Assembly: GCA_045106855.1 (NCBI GenBank)
Contig: JBGCFI010000033.1
Span: 1 to 64,000, forward strand
DNA length: 64,000 nt
Direction of reading: 5' to 3'
From: Granulosicoccus sp045106855
GTDB taxonomy: Bacteria > Pseudomonadota > Gammaproteobacteria > Granulosicoccales > Granulosicoccaceae
This document shows, piece after piece, positions 34,725 through 44,262 of this stretch (position 1 is the first letter of the stretch; every line of letters starts with the position of its first letter). Made by a program: the position numbers and the translations under genes. The notes under the pieces were generated by a model that saw only the letters and a program-made list of their open reading frames with translations, did not search any database and had not been told where the DNA came from.

Positions 34725-35084
34725 GCTCAAGGTATAGCGATCAAGGTCGGGATGTCAGGCGAAGTACAAAATCAATTTTGTTTCTTTATTGTACTTTGTC
34801 CGTCACTCCGACAGGCATAGGATCGCTTGATACTTATAAGTGCGGAATCCCGAAACGGCGTAAACGCGTCAGAGGCCTGATTGACGAATGCACCTGCTTC
34901 GCAGGCAAGAGCTGATGTCAGTTCGCGGCAACCGCCCTCTGATGGCCTGAACCGGCATCACGATTAGATATTACCCTCGTCAGGCCTTGAGCGAAATAGA
35001 GTTCGTCCGGTAAATCAATGACAAATCATGTAACAGTGATACTGTTGTAGCATCTCAGTTAATGATGTCATTCAGGAGCCTGTT
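34725..35084. other. Gene-free interval with a possible structured RNA
   Basis: 360 bp between the OmpA-family gene and nnrU. AAGTACAA (34762-34769) and TTGTACTT (34789-34796) form an inverted repeat that contains CAAAATCAATTTTG (34767-34780). A second cluster of nested hairpins lies at 34869-34942. No coding sequence is convincing. Confidence 0.5.
34869..34942 (+). ncRNA. Candidate structured RNA element upstream of nnrU
   Basis: TCAGAGG (34869-34875) pairs with CCTCTGA (34936-34942) and encloses two hairpins: CCTGC-TTC-GCAGG (34893-34905) and GCGG-CAA-CCGC (34925-34935). The order, an outer stem with internal short-loop hairpins, resembles a small multibranched RNA. It matches no riboswitch I know. 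It sits about 140 bp upstream of nnrU and could be in its leader, or be a remnant of palindromic repeats. Confidence 0.3.
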
Positions 35085-35669
35085 ATGCTGTTACTCATCG
35101 TCGGCCTTGTGATTTTTCTCGGGGTACATAGCCTACGAGTTTTGTTTCCGCAGTGGCGGGAAGATTTTATTCTTCAGCGTGGCGGAATCGCCTACAAGGG
35201 CCTGTACACGGTGCTATCGCTCCTGGGTCTTGCGCTACTCATTATTGGCTATGGACAGACGCGCCTGCTACCTCAGTCCATCTGGTTCCCACCCGCTGCG
35301 ATGGCGCATATCGCGGCTTTGCTCACCTTGGTAGCGTTCGTTTTTCTGGCTGCTGCGTATGTGCCCGGAAACCGGATAAAAGCAGCTGTGGGACACCCAA
35401 TGGTGCTGGGTGTAAAAGTCTGGGCATTTGCTCACTTACTGGCAAATGGCCGTTTGGGCGATATGTTGTTGTTCGGTGCTTTCCTGATCTGGGCAATTGT
35501 GGTTTATGTAAGATCACGCAAGATGGACCGTGCTCAGGGTATTGTCAGAACCAGTGCCAACAGCATTGCAAGAGACTCGATAACATTGGTCGTCGGCATT
35601 GGTGCATGGTTGGTGTTTGTGATGTGGGCGCATGTTCGCCTGATTGGCGTCAGCCCGTTCGGTAGCTAG
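35085..35669 (+). CDS. NnrU-family membrane protein
   Basis: A 194-residue protein with five to six membrane helices, preceded by AGGAG. The N-terminal FLGVHSLRVLFPQWRE, then RGGIAYKGLYTVLSLLG, and the central HPMVLGVKVWAFAHLLANGRLGDMLLFGAFL are the NnrU signature. NnrU was named from a nitric-oxide reductase regulon, but many homologues occur without denitrification genes. No such genes are seen here. It is 11 bp upstream of the spermidine-synthase-like gene and probably co-transcribed. Confidence 0.88.
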   Translation: MLLLIVGLVIFLGVHSLRVLFPQWREDFILQRGGIAYKGLYTVLSLLGLALLIIGYGQTRLLPQSIWFPPAAMAHIAALLTLVAFVFLAAAYVPGNRIKAAVGHPMVLGVKVWAFAHLLANGRLGDMLLFGAFLIWAIVVYVRSRKMDRAQGIVRTSANSIARDSITLVVGIGAWLVFVMWAHVRLIGVSPFGS

Positions 35670-35680
35670 AGAAAATTCGG

Positions 35681-36439
35681 ATGAGTGTACTGTGGGAGTA
35701 CTGCAGTCCCGATACCCACTACAGTGTCAGAAGCTCTGGGGGTTCGATACGCCTCTACACCAATCGTGTATTCCATAGTCAATGGAATCCGAAAATGCCA
35801 TTTGCAGGTGGCATATGGGATTGTTTGAGTTTACCCGCCTTACATCGCTTACCGAATCAGATTCAACGCATATTATTGTTAGGCGTCGGTGGCGGTGCCG
35901 TCATTCGACAATTGCAGACTATAGGAGACTACGGTTCGATCATGGCTATCGAAATTGATGATCAGCATCTGCAGATAGCCCGAGACTGGTTCGACGTTGG
36001 TGGAGAAAATCTGTCGTTGGTTCACGATGATGCCATTGATTGGCTTTACCGCTACCAAGGAGCTCCCTTTGATCTGATCATTGATGATCTATTCGGACAC
36101 GATGACGGGGAGCCTGTGCGCGCCTGTGCCTTGGAGTCGCGCTGGATGGATTGCATGCGCAGCAATCTTAGTCCTGGTGGCTTGCTGGTGGTTAACTGTA
36201 TCGATTCAAAAGAGCTTTTACATGCCCTGCCGGTCATTGGCGCATCGGGTTTTCGATCAGGTTATCGCTGGCATCTGCCCACCTACGAAAACGTCATTGG
36301 TGTTTTTAGTGATGCACCCGTTCACGCCAGGCAATGGTCTCGGAACCTTGAGTCCAGTGCACTGAAAATCAAATCGCAACGTCAGGCGCGAACGATTGTT
36401 CGACGCCCGCTGCGTGGGCTTGGTCTTTACCGGGACTGA
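35681..36439 (+). CDS. Spermidine-synthase-like methyltransferase-fold protein
   Basis: A 252-residue protein with a class I SAM-dependent-methyltransferase/polyamine-synthase fold. The nucleotide-binding loop LLLGVGGGAVIRQL (about 65-78) and AIEIDDQHLQIAR (about 89-101) match spermidine-synthase-like proteins. IIDDLFGHDDGEPV (about 130-143) lies where the catalytic Asp of SpeE is found. It lacks the full N-terminal beta-hairpin domain of true SpeE, so the reaction is uncertain. It is 11 bp after the nnrU-like gene and ends directly against the convergent TraF-like gene. Confidence 0.78.
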   Translation: MSVLWEYCSPDTHYSVRSSGGSIRLYTNRVFHSQWNPKMPFAGGIWDCLSLPALHRLPNQIQRILLLGVGGGAVIRQLQTIGDYGSIMAIEIDDQHLQIARDWFDVGGENLSLVHDDAIDWLYRYQGAPFDLIIDDLFGHDDGEPVRACALESRWMDCMRSNLSPGGLLVVNCIDSKELLHALPVIGASGFRSGYRWHLPTYENVIGVFSDAPVHARQWSRNLESSALKIKSQRQARTIVRRPLRGLGLYRD

Positions 36440-37771
36440 TTATTTGAAGCTGAACGCGATCTGCGCACCGAATTCCAGTGCATCAGTACCTGTCAGTCTG
36501 CCACCGATATCAAGTGCGCCCAAGCCAAAGCCAAGACTCAGAGAGGTGCTTTCTGTGGGTCTGGCAGCATCATGGCTGATGCCTCCTCGTATTGCCAGTA
36601 AACGAGTTCCAAACTCGACGCCTACTCCAATTTTCTGGGTTTCGAAGTTATCCTGTTTAGCTTCGTTCAGGGCAAGATCACCTGTGACACTGAACATGCC
36701 TCGATGAAACGCAGCACCGAGAATCAGTTGCGGTGTGGTTTCAAATTCGAAGCCGGTAGTTGTCTTGATTGATTCCGGAACCAGGTTGCGAACAACGGCT
36801 GCAACTTGTATCGGGACATTCGGGAGCATCATGTATCCACCGACATCAGCGGTGAATGAGGTTTCTGTTACTTCGCTATCCTCGAATCTATCGGATGCTG
36901 ACGTTTCGTCTTCCAGAAATTCGTCTCTTACGTTGATGTCAAGGTTACGGGCCAGCAGTGATGAAATTTTGGGTGTTACGCCAATGTCGACGTTGTGGCC
37001 ACCAACCTTAACTGTTCTTGCAAGGCTGACACTGAGTTGCGAGCGAAGCAAAGCACCACCCGAGCCACTTGTTTCCAGTACATCTTCCGGTTGTACAACA
37101 CTCAATGGCAAGCCTATTTCGTTGAACGTCAGAAACTGTGAGCTGTTAAGTTCATCCAGCGTAACGCTATCGCCATCGAGTAGGGTGTTGAATTCTGATA
37201 TGTAGCTTCTGTCTCCATCAGCAATGTCTGGCGAACCTGAGCCAGCAGCGCTTACGCGAAGGTTAATGGCAAACGGAACTTTCGCCTGTGTAAACGCCAT
37301 GCCGAAGTCCGCTGCACCAAACCCCTCAATGGATTCTTCGTCTACCAGATCCATGATATCCAGAAGACGACCTGCGAGATCGGATAATGGTTGTGTGCCA
37401 GACACACAAGGATCGGTTCCGGCGCTCTGGGATGGCCCGATTGGAATACAGGTGATTGGAGAGCTGCTGAGAATATCTATCTCTCGCTCGATATCGCTGA
37501 TCAGGTCTTCATTTTCAGAATCAGTCAATGTATCGATGGTGTCACCGCTATCTCTGAACTCAGCGTTAAAGCCGAAACGAAAATGGACGGTCTCTTCACG
37601 GCGTTGCATAGCCATCATGGAGGCCGGGTTGGCCATCGCACCGTGGACGCCTTTGCCATTAGCGATGACAGCGCCGCCCAAAGCGATCGAGCGTGCATCA
37701 CTGGCTATTGCACTGCCTGCGCTGGCAGCGAGTAAAGTCACCACTGTACTGAGTGTCAGAATCCGGTTCAT
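36440..37771 (-). CDS. TraF_2-like outer-membrane protein
   Basis: The ATG at 37771 gives 443 residues with a clean signal peptide ending SAIASDARS. An in-frame start at 37819 adds 16 residues and is less likely. DARSIALGGAVIANGKGVHGAMANPASM just after the cleavage site is typical of proteins labelled conjugal transfer protein TraF, which are in fact FadL-like beta-barrel proteins of unknown role. The end, LEFGAQIAFSFK, has the alternating pattern and terminal Phe of outer-membrane barrels. No conjugation genes are nearby, so a transfer role is unlikely. Confidence 0.8.
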   Translation of the reverse strand: MNRILTLSTVVTLLAASAGSAIASDARSIALGGAVIANGKGVHGAMANPASMMAMQRREETVHFRFGFNAEFRDSGDTIDTLTDSENEDLISDIEREIDILSSSPITCIPIGPSQSAGTDPCVSGTQPLSDLAGRLLDIMDLVDEESIEGFGAADFGMAFTQAKVPFAINLRVSAAGSGSPDIADGDRSYISEFNTLLDGDSVTLDELNSSQFLTFNEIGLPLSVVQPEDVLETSGSGGALLRSQLSVSLARTVKVGGHNVDIGVTPKISSLLARNLDINVRDEFLEDETSASDRFEDSEVTETSFTADVGGYMMLPNVPIQVAAVVRNLVPESIKTTTGFEFETTPQLILGAAFHRGMFSVTGDLALNEAKQDNFETQKIGVGVEFGTRLLAIRGGISHDAARPTESTSLSLGFGLGALDIGGRLTGTDALEFGAQIAFSFK

Positions 37772-37905
37772 GTAAATATCTCTGCGTTTCGTATTTGTGC
37801 CGTTATCTGGGAACGACACGAGTCGCTTTTTAGACTACGAACTCACTAATCGTGAGAGCCAATTATCAGATTCACAGCACATACCGTACCGGGTTTACAA
37901 TTTTT

Positions 37906-40377
37906 TTAGCTTGTGTTTTTTATTACGGATTTGGGGCTGGCGGCGAGAACGGCCCGACTGGAGGCAATAATTGCATGTCGTGTTTGTTCCGATAGTAATG
38001 CTCTGGCCTCATTCTCAACGCGGAATAACGCAGGATTTACCCTGATCGATTTGTCTTCGCACTCGATGTAACCATGTTTTTGCATAGCCTTGATAAATGC
38101 GCCATGCAGATGTTTATCGTATAGCTCTGTTGCTAACATTCCGTGCGTTTTGGCGAGTCTCTCTGCGGCAAGCTGACATTGCTGCGCCAACAAAGAAGAC
38201 TCTATCTGTCCACCGGGAGCTTGTGCCAACAGACAGGCGCATAAGTAGTCACGTTCCAGGGCAGGCGCTACAACGTTCGCCAGACGTGTCAAGGCGACAG
38301 CCTCCAGGGAGCCTGCGGAGGCTCTCGACCATTGCTTGGCGTCTTGCGAAACAAGTCCTGCATCAGCCAGACCGTTAAGCGTCTGAATTAGCGACTCCTG
38401 GTTAAATTCCGTAGGCAGGTATAATTCGCTCTGTACCACGGGAAAGGTCAGTGAAACCAGATGCTCTATCTCTTGCTCACTTCGCTCACGCCGATTGGTG
38501 AAGGTTGCTGCCACTAGTGCCGGCAGCGTCAGTAAGTGCAGTATGTTGTTTCTAAAGTAAGTCAACGGGCCTGCTTGTCCTTCGCGTAACTCGACCATAG
38601 AGCCAACATCATCGGTCGTTGTCTGAATAAATCCGAGTCTTGCACCGTGCGCAATGAGTTCCTGAGCATTAACATCGGGAATGCTTACCAGACTATTGGC
38701 ATAAGCGCCTTTCAGGAAGCGTTGATAGATGCTGATCTGCTGCTCGAGTTCTTCGCAACTGATACAGCCGCGCGGCGTAGCCAGGAGGGTGGTTGCCAAT
38801 AGACTGATAGGAGTAACGCTGGCTGCTTCGTTAATGCGCCGCATAATCGAGGTACCGAGATCGTCGACAACCGGTTTGATCCAGGCTGGTCGCTCCTCGC
38901 CAATTGTCATTGATCGCCAGTCCGGTTGGTGCTGTTGAAGCAGGGAGTCAAGTTCAATCGGATCGCCAAAGCTTACGTGAACACGCCCATAGTCTTCTTT
39001 TAATGTTCTGAGCGATTTAATCAAGGCAAAAATGGATTCGCGCTGTTTTTTTCCGCCAGCAAGTTCGCTGGTAAAGGCTCTGCCTTCCAGAAGCCTTTCG
39101 TAACCGAAATAGACGGGTACGAACACGACAGGTGTCTGTGGTTGCGAAAGGTAGGCATGAACTGTCATTGCCAGCATTCCGCCTTTAGGTGGTAGTAATC
39201 TACCTGTGCGGCTGCGTCCTCCCTCTACAAAGTATTCCAGGGCATGACCGCGTTGCAAGAGCTCTTTCAGGTAAGCATTAAACACAGAACTGTAAAGCGG
39301 CTTGCCGGCAAAACTGCGGCGGAGAAAGAACGCGCCGCCACGCCGCAGCAGACCACCCACAATGGGTAGATTGAGGTTCACGCCTGCTGCGATGTGCGGT
39401 AGGGAAAATCCCTGAACGTATAAAATGTAGGACAGTAGCAGGTAATCGATATGACTTCGATGGCAAGGCACGTAGACAATTTCACGTCCATCGGCGACCG
39501 CCTTTAAACGCTCGATACCGCTAAGCTCGACGCCATCGTAAAGCTCGTTCCACAAACGTTTGAGCAGTTTGTGCAGGATACGGATTGTGGGATAGGAGAC
39601 ATCCGCTGATATTTCATAGGCGTACTTGCGCGCACGTGCACGCGCGCGTTCTGTCTTGCCTTTGGGAGCTTCCGCAATGATTGCCTTGCGCACGGCAGAA
39701 TCCGCAAGTACATGGTCGACGAGCATGCGTCGATGTGACTGGTCCGGACCGAGACTGGCAATGCGACGCTGCCTGAAATGCACTCTGAGAATTCTTGATA
39801 ATTTGCGAGTGAGGATGTCGCTGCTCTCACCTGAGCTTTTCAAGGTGTTGAATGAGAGGGGCTCGCTGATGCTGAGCAGGGTGTGGCGACCATGGATAAG
39901 TGTGCTAATCAGCTTGCGCGTGCGGCCGGCTATTTGCCAGTTTTCGCTGTAGAGCAGTTTCACAATGGAAGACTCCTTGTCAGGTGCACGTCCCCAGTAA
40001 ACAGACACTGGAACAATCTGGAGTTCTCCGGCGGATTCGTCAATCCCTGCCTCGACAAGCCTTGATAAGCGCCGTGACACCACATGCCGGTGTTTTCTGA
40101 ACAGCAGGCCAGCGCGTTGCTGCAGTACATCTACCGACGAACGCTCGCGCGCACTGCCGAATACCAAGGTGTCAGCGGGATCCGCCAATGACAATCGCCT
40201 TGCGACAATGGCCAGCGCAGCCCGATCAGCCGCGCCGCCCACTTCAAGAACATACAAAACGGGAAGCTCCGGGTTTATCAATGCTGAAGGGGCGTCCGGA
40301 AGTACATCCGGCTTTATCCACAGGCCCATCAGGCTGGTGAGTAGCCGGTCTATGAGGGATCGTAACGTCTCAGGCAT
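37906..40377 (-). CDS. plsB: Glycerol-3-phosphate 1-O-acyltransferase PlsB
   Basis: An 823-residue inner-membrane enzyme that acylates glycerol 3-phosphate at position 1, the first step of phospholipid synthesis. The HX4D motif is His306-Asp311 (CHRSHIDYLLLSY), the same numbering as in E. coli PlsB. Other acyltransferase blocks follow: GGAFFLRRSF (about 346), EYFVEGGRSRTGRLLPPKGG (about 388-407) and VPVYFGYERLLEG (about 426). Length is near the usual 807. It is monocistronic and divergent from the AhpD-like gene with only 14 bp between the starts, so their promoters must overlap each other's coding region. Confidence 0.95.
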   Translation of the reverse strand: MPETLRSLIDRLLTSLMGLWIKPDVLPDAPSALINPELPVLYVLEVGGAADRAALAIVARRLSLADPADTLVFGSARERSSVDVLQQRAGLLFRKHRHVVSRRLSRLVEAGIDESAGELQIVPVSVYWGRAPDKESSIVKLLYSENWQIAGRTRKLISTLIHGRHTLLSISEPLSFNTLKSSGESSDILTRKLSRILRVHFRQRRIASLGPDQSHRRMLVDHVLADSAVRKAIIAEAPKGKTERARARARKYAYEISADVSYPTIRILHKLLKRLWNELYDGVELSGIERLKAVADGREIVYVPCHRSHIDYLLLSYILYVQGFSLPHIAAGVNLNLPIVGGLLRRGGAFFLRRSFAGKPLYSSVFNAYLKELLQRGHALEYFVEGGRSRTGRLLPPKGGMLAMTVHAYLSQPQTPVVFVPVYFGYERLLEGRAFTSELAGGKKQRESIFALIKSLRTLKEDYGRVHVSFGDPIELDSLLQQHQPDWRSMTIGEERPAWIKPVVDDLGTSIMRRINEAASVTPISLLATTLLATPRGCISCEELEQQISIYQRFLKGAYANSLVSIPDVNAQELIAHGARLGFIQTTTDDVGSMVELREGQAGPLTYFRNNILHLLTLPALVAATFTNRRERSEQEIEHLVSLTFPVVQSELYLPTEFNQESLIQTLNGLADAGLVSQDAKQWSRASAGSLEAVALTRLANVVAPALERDYLCACLLAQAPGGQIESSLLAQQCQLAAERLAKTHGMLATELYDKHLHGAFIKAMQKHGYIECEDKSIRVNPALFRVENEARALLSEQTRHAIIASSRAVLAASPKSVIKNTS

Positions 40378-40391
40378 AATAGATTTCCGTT

Positions 40392-40949
40392 TTGCACCTT
40401 GATCATACCGTGTCTAGACTTCCAATCCGCACAGCTTCCGAACTTCAACCTGAAACGATTCAAGCACTTGAGCCTGTCAGGCTCAATGGCAAGATCTCGG
40501 ATGTTTACCTGCAATTTGCCAACAGTCAGGTAGCATTACGTGCGTATTTGCACATGGAGCAGAGCCTGCGTGAAGGGTCTCTGACAATTACCGAGATTGA
40601 AGCCGTCAAATTATGGGTCAGTCAACAGACTGGTTGTAACTATTGCCTGTCAATCCACAGCTTCAAGGCAGGCCAGGCCGGTTTATCTCCAGAGAAACAG
40701 ATGGCTGTGCGTGCTGGTAGATCAACCGGTGATGGTCGTGTTGACACGTTATTGAAGGTAGCCAGTACGGTCTACGAATCACCGGGTAGTATCCCACAGG
40801 CGCTTCTTGATGAGGCTCGTGGGGTGGGCCTCACTGATGAGAATCTGGTCGATCTGATGATGGCAATTTCGACTGTTTTTTTTACAAACCTGACCAATCA
40901 TATCAATGATACTCAGTCGCCTCTGCCGCCAGCCCCCGTGCTTGTGTAA
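40392..40949 (+). CDS. AhpD-like carboxymuconolactone-decarboxylase-family protein
   Basis: A 185-residue alkylhydroperoxidase-like protein starting with TTG 40392 or GTG 40410. No ATG or clear ribosome site is available. The redox motif GCNYC with the following His (Cys82, Cys85, His89) and the preceding Glu-rich helix EIEAVKLWVSQ are the AhpD active-site pattern. It should reduce peroxides or another disulfide-linked substrate in the cytoplasm. It is divergent from plsB, and DUF2237 follows 45 bp downstream on the same strand. Confidence 0.82.
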   Translation: MHLDHTVSRLPIRTASELQPETIQALEPVRLNGKISDVYLQFANSQVALRAYLHMEQSLREGSLTITEIEAVKLWVSQQTGCNYCLSIHSFKAGQAGLSPEKQMAVRAGRSTGDGRVDTLLKVASTVYESPGSIPQALLDEARGVGLTDENLVDLMMAISTVFFTNLTNHINDTQSPLPPAPVLV

Positions 40950-40994
40950 CGGGTTACTGGTAGTGTCTCCACACTTTTTGTAACACTCTAGACC

Positions 40995-41369
40995 ATGAAA
41001 AAACCAGCCAAGAACATTCTCGGGGAAGATTTGATTTCCTGCGGCCTTGATCCGGTAACGGGTTTCTATCGCGATGGTTGTTGTGACACCGGGCCGGAAG
41101 ATATTGGTTCGCATACGGTGTGCGTTGCGGTCACCGATGATTTTCTCCGTTTCACAAAATCAGTGGGCAATGATCTGTCAACGCCCATGCCAGCCTACGG
41201 ATTTCCGGGTTTGAAACAGGGCGACAGGTGGTGCTTGTGTGCAAGTCGCTGGTTGCAGGCGTTCAATGCGGGTCATGCACCCAGAGTGTACGTCCAGTCA
41301 TGCCATGAGGCCTCTTTAAAGATAATTCCGCTGGAAGTGCTGACGAGTATGGCCGCGGATCTCAACTAA
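40995..41369 (+). CDS. DUF2237-family protein
   Basis: A 124-residue cytosolic protein. NILGEDLISCGLDPVTGFYRDGCCDTGPEDIGSH in the first 40 residues and GFPGLKQGDRWCLCASRWLQA (about 75-95) are the DUF2237 signature. It has nine cysteines, several of them conserved in the family, which suggests metal or redox chemistry, but the function is unknown. It ends in a four-base overlap with the convergent GTPase gene. Confidence 0.88.
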   Translation: MKKPAKNILGEDLISCGLDPVTGFYRDGCCDTGPEDIGSHTVCVAVTDDFLRFTKSVGNDLSTPMPAYGFPGLKQGDRWCLCASRWLQAFNAGHAPRVYVQSCHEASLKIIPLEVLTSMAADLN

Positions 41370-43099
41370 CGCTCGCTTATTGACCGGACCAGCACCTTGC
41401 CGGTCACCGTCCCCAGCTTGCTGGCCTGGTTCCATCGTTCACGCCAGGTACCGCTCGTGCTATCCCGTTCGCTCCTGCGTCGGTTGAACTGAGTTTGCAG
41501 CGCATCGTTCTGCAACAACATGATCTGCGCTGCAACCATGTCCACATTATAGGGTTCCTGCCTGGCTGCCAGGCAGACAGGGACTGCTGGAGTAGTGTCA
41601 GCTAGTCCGATCATCTGTTTGCAACTCTCTAACGCTTGCCGGATGCTACGCGCTTTGGTGACATCGCTTTGTAGATCATAGGGCGGTTGCCATATCGCTT
41701 TTGGCTTGAGTTGATCAATATGGGTCAGGACTAGTAGCACGGGGGCGGGGCGACGCATTGGCTGATTTTTGAAGCTCTCTTGCAATGCCTTGTAAAGTGC
41801 CGCATCAGTGGCTCTTGCAGGTTGATTAGCTCGCGCAACCCAGATCAGAAGATCAGCGTTGCTGATAATATCCATGAGCGAGTTCTGCGCATCAGGCTGA
41901 TCAGTTAAACCTACTGTATCTATGAGATGTAAGGGCTCAGGTGCAATTTGAGGCTCGTTGTCGCTGTTGCCGTCAACTTGCCACTGAAGCCGGTGAACGG
42001 TAGTAGTGTCGGTTGTTGGCAATACGTCCGTTTCTGCCTCCAGACGATTGATCAGTGCATTAACCAGTGATGACTTGCCTGAACTGACCTGACCAGCCAA
42101 AACCACTCTAAGTGGTTCTGCGGATACCGCACGATTTTTTATATCATCCGAGTAGCTTTCGCTGCGGAAGTTGGATAGTTCGTCTACAGAACTTTTCAGT
42201 CGGCCGCTATAAAGGTCCATACCGACTTGCACCAGCTCCTGCAGTAACAGTCGCATAAGGTCTTTCTGTATTTTTTCACTCAGGTTGGTAAAGATACGGT
42301 TGGTGAATTGCTCGCGCAGTTCCGCTGTTATTGCAGCTAGTGGATTAACAAAGCGTGTTGTTCGTCTAACGGTATTTATCCACCTCGCTCCGGTTTTTAT
42401 CTGATCTTGTCTTGCGTAGAGGTTTATCAATGATGATACTTTGACTTGGTCAGCGAAGGGTATGTAGTCGATTACCAGCTGCCGGTAACGACTAGAAGTG
42501 ATGGATAGCACTAGCAATACTTCCGGCAAGGTAAAACTGTATTTTCCGTCTCGATTTTGTGAGCGTTTCGCGGATGAGCTATCAATCAGCTGTTGGCTTT
42601 CGATGTTGTAGTATTCGGATACCGAGGTCAGTATTTCCAGGCTTAGTTCAGGAAGCTGTGTCCAAGGCGGTTGTTTGTTCAGCACATGCTCTACCGTTTC
42701 AACGGCACGTACCCAGACACGTCGATCGAGGTCAGTCCAGTCATCGCGCTGTTCAAGGCGTAAAGGCAGCTCTGTTGGCAGGTTGAATTCGTTTTGTGGA
42801 TCGCTATCAGCTGGCACAGACGTGTTGATGAGGTCTGTGACCGGCGCTTGTGTATTGAGTTTGCCGGTGATGCTGGGTTCATCGGTTATTGTTGTTGGCC
42901 ACAATCGGTAAAGCGCATAGCCAATTAATGTGGCTAGCAGCCAGGTCATACTGACGACGATCAGGAAGTTGTTTTGCCACAACATCACCAGCCCTAGAAC
43001 TACTAGCGTGACAAGTGGCACGCCGGCAACCAGCAGAACGTACCAAAGGGCCGCTCTTTGTGATCTCAATAGTTGTCTGAACACCCCGGGTAAGCGCAT
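41366..43099 (-). CDS. Membrane-anchored dynamin-like/Era-like GTPase
   Basis: A 577-residue protein. Two membrane helices at about 20-40 and 45-65 are followed by a helical domain (about 110-320) and a GTPase domain. The P-loop is GQVSSGKSS (336-344), the G3 motif is DTVGLTD (about 395-401), and LTHIDQL is the G4-like motif. It resembles GTPases of the YfjP/YcjX group, whose roles are poorly known but involve membrane or ribosome association. It overlaps the upstream GTPase gene by one base (TAATG), so the two are a coupled pair. Confidence 0.8.
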   Translation of the reverse strand: MRLPGVFRQLLRSQRAALWYVLLVAGVPLVTLVVLGLVMLWQNNFLIVVSMTWLLATLIGYALYRLWPTTITDEPSITGKLNTQAPVTDLINTSVPADSDPQNEFNLPTELPLRLEQRDDWTDLDRRVWVRAVETVEHVLNKQPPWTQLPELSLEILTSVSEYYNIESQQLIDSSSAKRSQNRDGKYSFTLPEVLLVLSITSSRYRQLVIDYIPFADQVKVSSLINLYARQDQIKTGARWINTVRRTTRFVNPLAAITAELREQFTNRIFTNLSEKIQKDLMRLLLQELVQVGMDLYSGRLKSSVDELSNFRSESYSDDIKNRAVSAEPLRVVLAGQVSSGKSSLVNALINRLEAETDVLPTTDTTTVHRLQWQVDGNSDNEPQIAPEPLHLIDTVGLTDQPDAQNSLMDIISNADLLIWVARANQPARATDAALYKALQESFKNQPMRRPAPVLLVLTHIDQLKPKAIWQPPYDLQSDVTKARSIRQALESCKQMIGLADTTPAVPVCLAARQEPYNVDMVAAQIMLLQNDALQTQFNRRRSERDSTSGTWRERWNQASKLGTVTGKVLVRSISER

Positions 43100-44205
43100 T
43101 AGGATCGGTGTTCCCTGAATGCATTGATAAATGCTTTACGCATGAGTTCCGAGTCTACAGGCTGGTTATGATTACGTCGATAAAAGTACAGGCACGCCAC
43201 TCGACCAAGCGCGTAGGTGCTGGCAAAACTGATACTTGCTGCGACGGCTGCGCCGGCGCTCTGTCCATAGAAAGGGATAAGTTTGGCGATTTGCCGAGTT
43301 CCTAGAGAGAGCACATAACGATAGAGGAAACTGGTTCCCAAAGCGGCAACAAATTCGGTGGCTATGCGTGAATTCCAGACAAGTGCGTAACGCCCCGCCA
43401 GTGCATGCAGCATTTTTCCCTGCAAACTTGGAACGGCCACTAATCCGACAGCTGGGAAGATGTCGGCTGCCGCTGTGGCACCCGCATAGCCCAGGATCTC
43501 GTTACGTACACTAAGAAACAACGCTTCTTCCTGTGATTCTGAAGCGCCGCGAGAAAGGATTCCTACCAGCTGGGGAACCATCAAGATAATAGCTCCCTGC
43601 AGTTCGGCGAGGCCCACGTCAGGATCGTCAAAACCGTCATCCGGTTCAGTAAAATCTATTTGGACGCTATCGACCTTGCGATCCAGCGCCTGTTCGATTT
43701 GCTGCGCATTGTATTGAATGGCACGGTCCCGTTCGGGTTGCGCTAGTGTATGCAATGCGGTGTGGACATGTAGTATTGCAAGATTTTCCGGCCTGGTTTT
43801 CAAACCTTGCAGTGCCTGAATAACGTTTTCCTGTGAAGGGTCATCAACGCGTGTAAGGATCAATAGCGCATGACTTCCGTTTTGCGCCATCGTGAGGTCG
43901 TCGCCGGGGTCGTAGCCAGCCTCGCCAAGGCCACGAGTGTCCAGAAAGCGCAGCACCGGAGCTGTGCCGGGATAGTCATAGTGAACTGCTGTCCGGGTGC
44001 ACGGTTCAAAGCCGTTGCCGATCTGGGCGCGGGTGTCGCCGGTCAGCCGCTGGATAATCGAGGATTTACCCGAGCCCGTTTTACCCATTAGCCACAGCAC
44101 TGGAAGCTGTTGTCGATGTTCATCCAGGAGCTTTTCAAGTGCCGGACTGCTTTTCGGCTCAATTAACGCTTGTAACCAGCGCCGCCAACCGGGTAACACG
44201 TTCAT
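43099..44205 (-). CDS. GTPase with C-terminal membrane segments (DUF697-like)
   Basis: A 368-residue GTPase and the first gene of a two-gene unit. The P-loop is GKTGSGKSS (41-49), G3 is DTRGLG (89-94), and LTRVDD is the G4-like motif. The C-terminal 130 residues hold hydrophobic stretches (YAGATAAADIFPAVGLVAVPSLQ and the segment around 320-345), as in DUF697/YcjF-like proteins that sit at the inner membrane. Because it is translationally coupled to another membrane GTPase, the two may form a heterodimer in the manner of paired bacterial dynamin-like proteins. That is inference. Confidence 0.78.
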   Translation of the reverse strand: MNVLPGWRRWLQALIEPKSSPALEKLLDEHRQQLPVLWLMGKTGSGKSSIIQRLTGDTRAQIGNGFEPCTRTAVHYDYPGTAPVLRFLDTRGLGEAGYDPGDDLTMAQNGSHALLILTRVDDPSQENVIQALQGLKTRPENLAILHVHTALHTLAQPERDRAIQYNAQQIEQALDRKVDSVQIDFTEPDDGFDDPDVGLAELQGAIILMVPQLVGILSRGASESQEEALFLSVRNEILGYAGATAAADIFPAVGLVAVPSLQGKMLHALAGRYALVWNSRIATEFVAALGTSFLYRYVLSLGTRQIAKLIPFYGQSAGAAVAASISFASTYALGRVACLYFYRRNHNQPVDSELMRKAFINAFREHRS

Positions 44206-44262
44206 GTGTCTCCGCAGGCGTATAATTGTGGCTCCACCAAGAAATCGGATGCACCTTGCGCC

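Noticed and set aside
36440..37771. A conjugation gene, from the family name TraF
   Set aside because: The protein is a beta-barrel-like outer-membrane protein, and there are no transfer, relaxase or pilus genes nearby.
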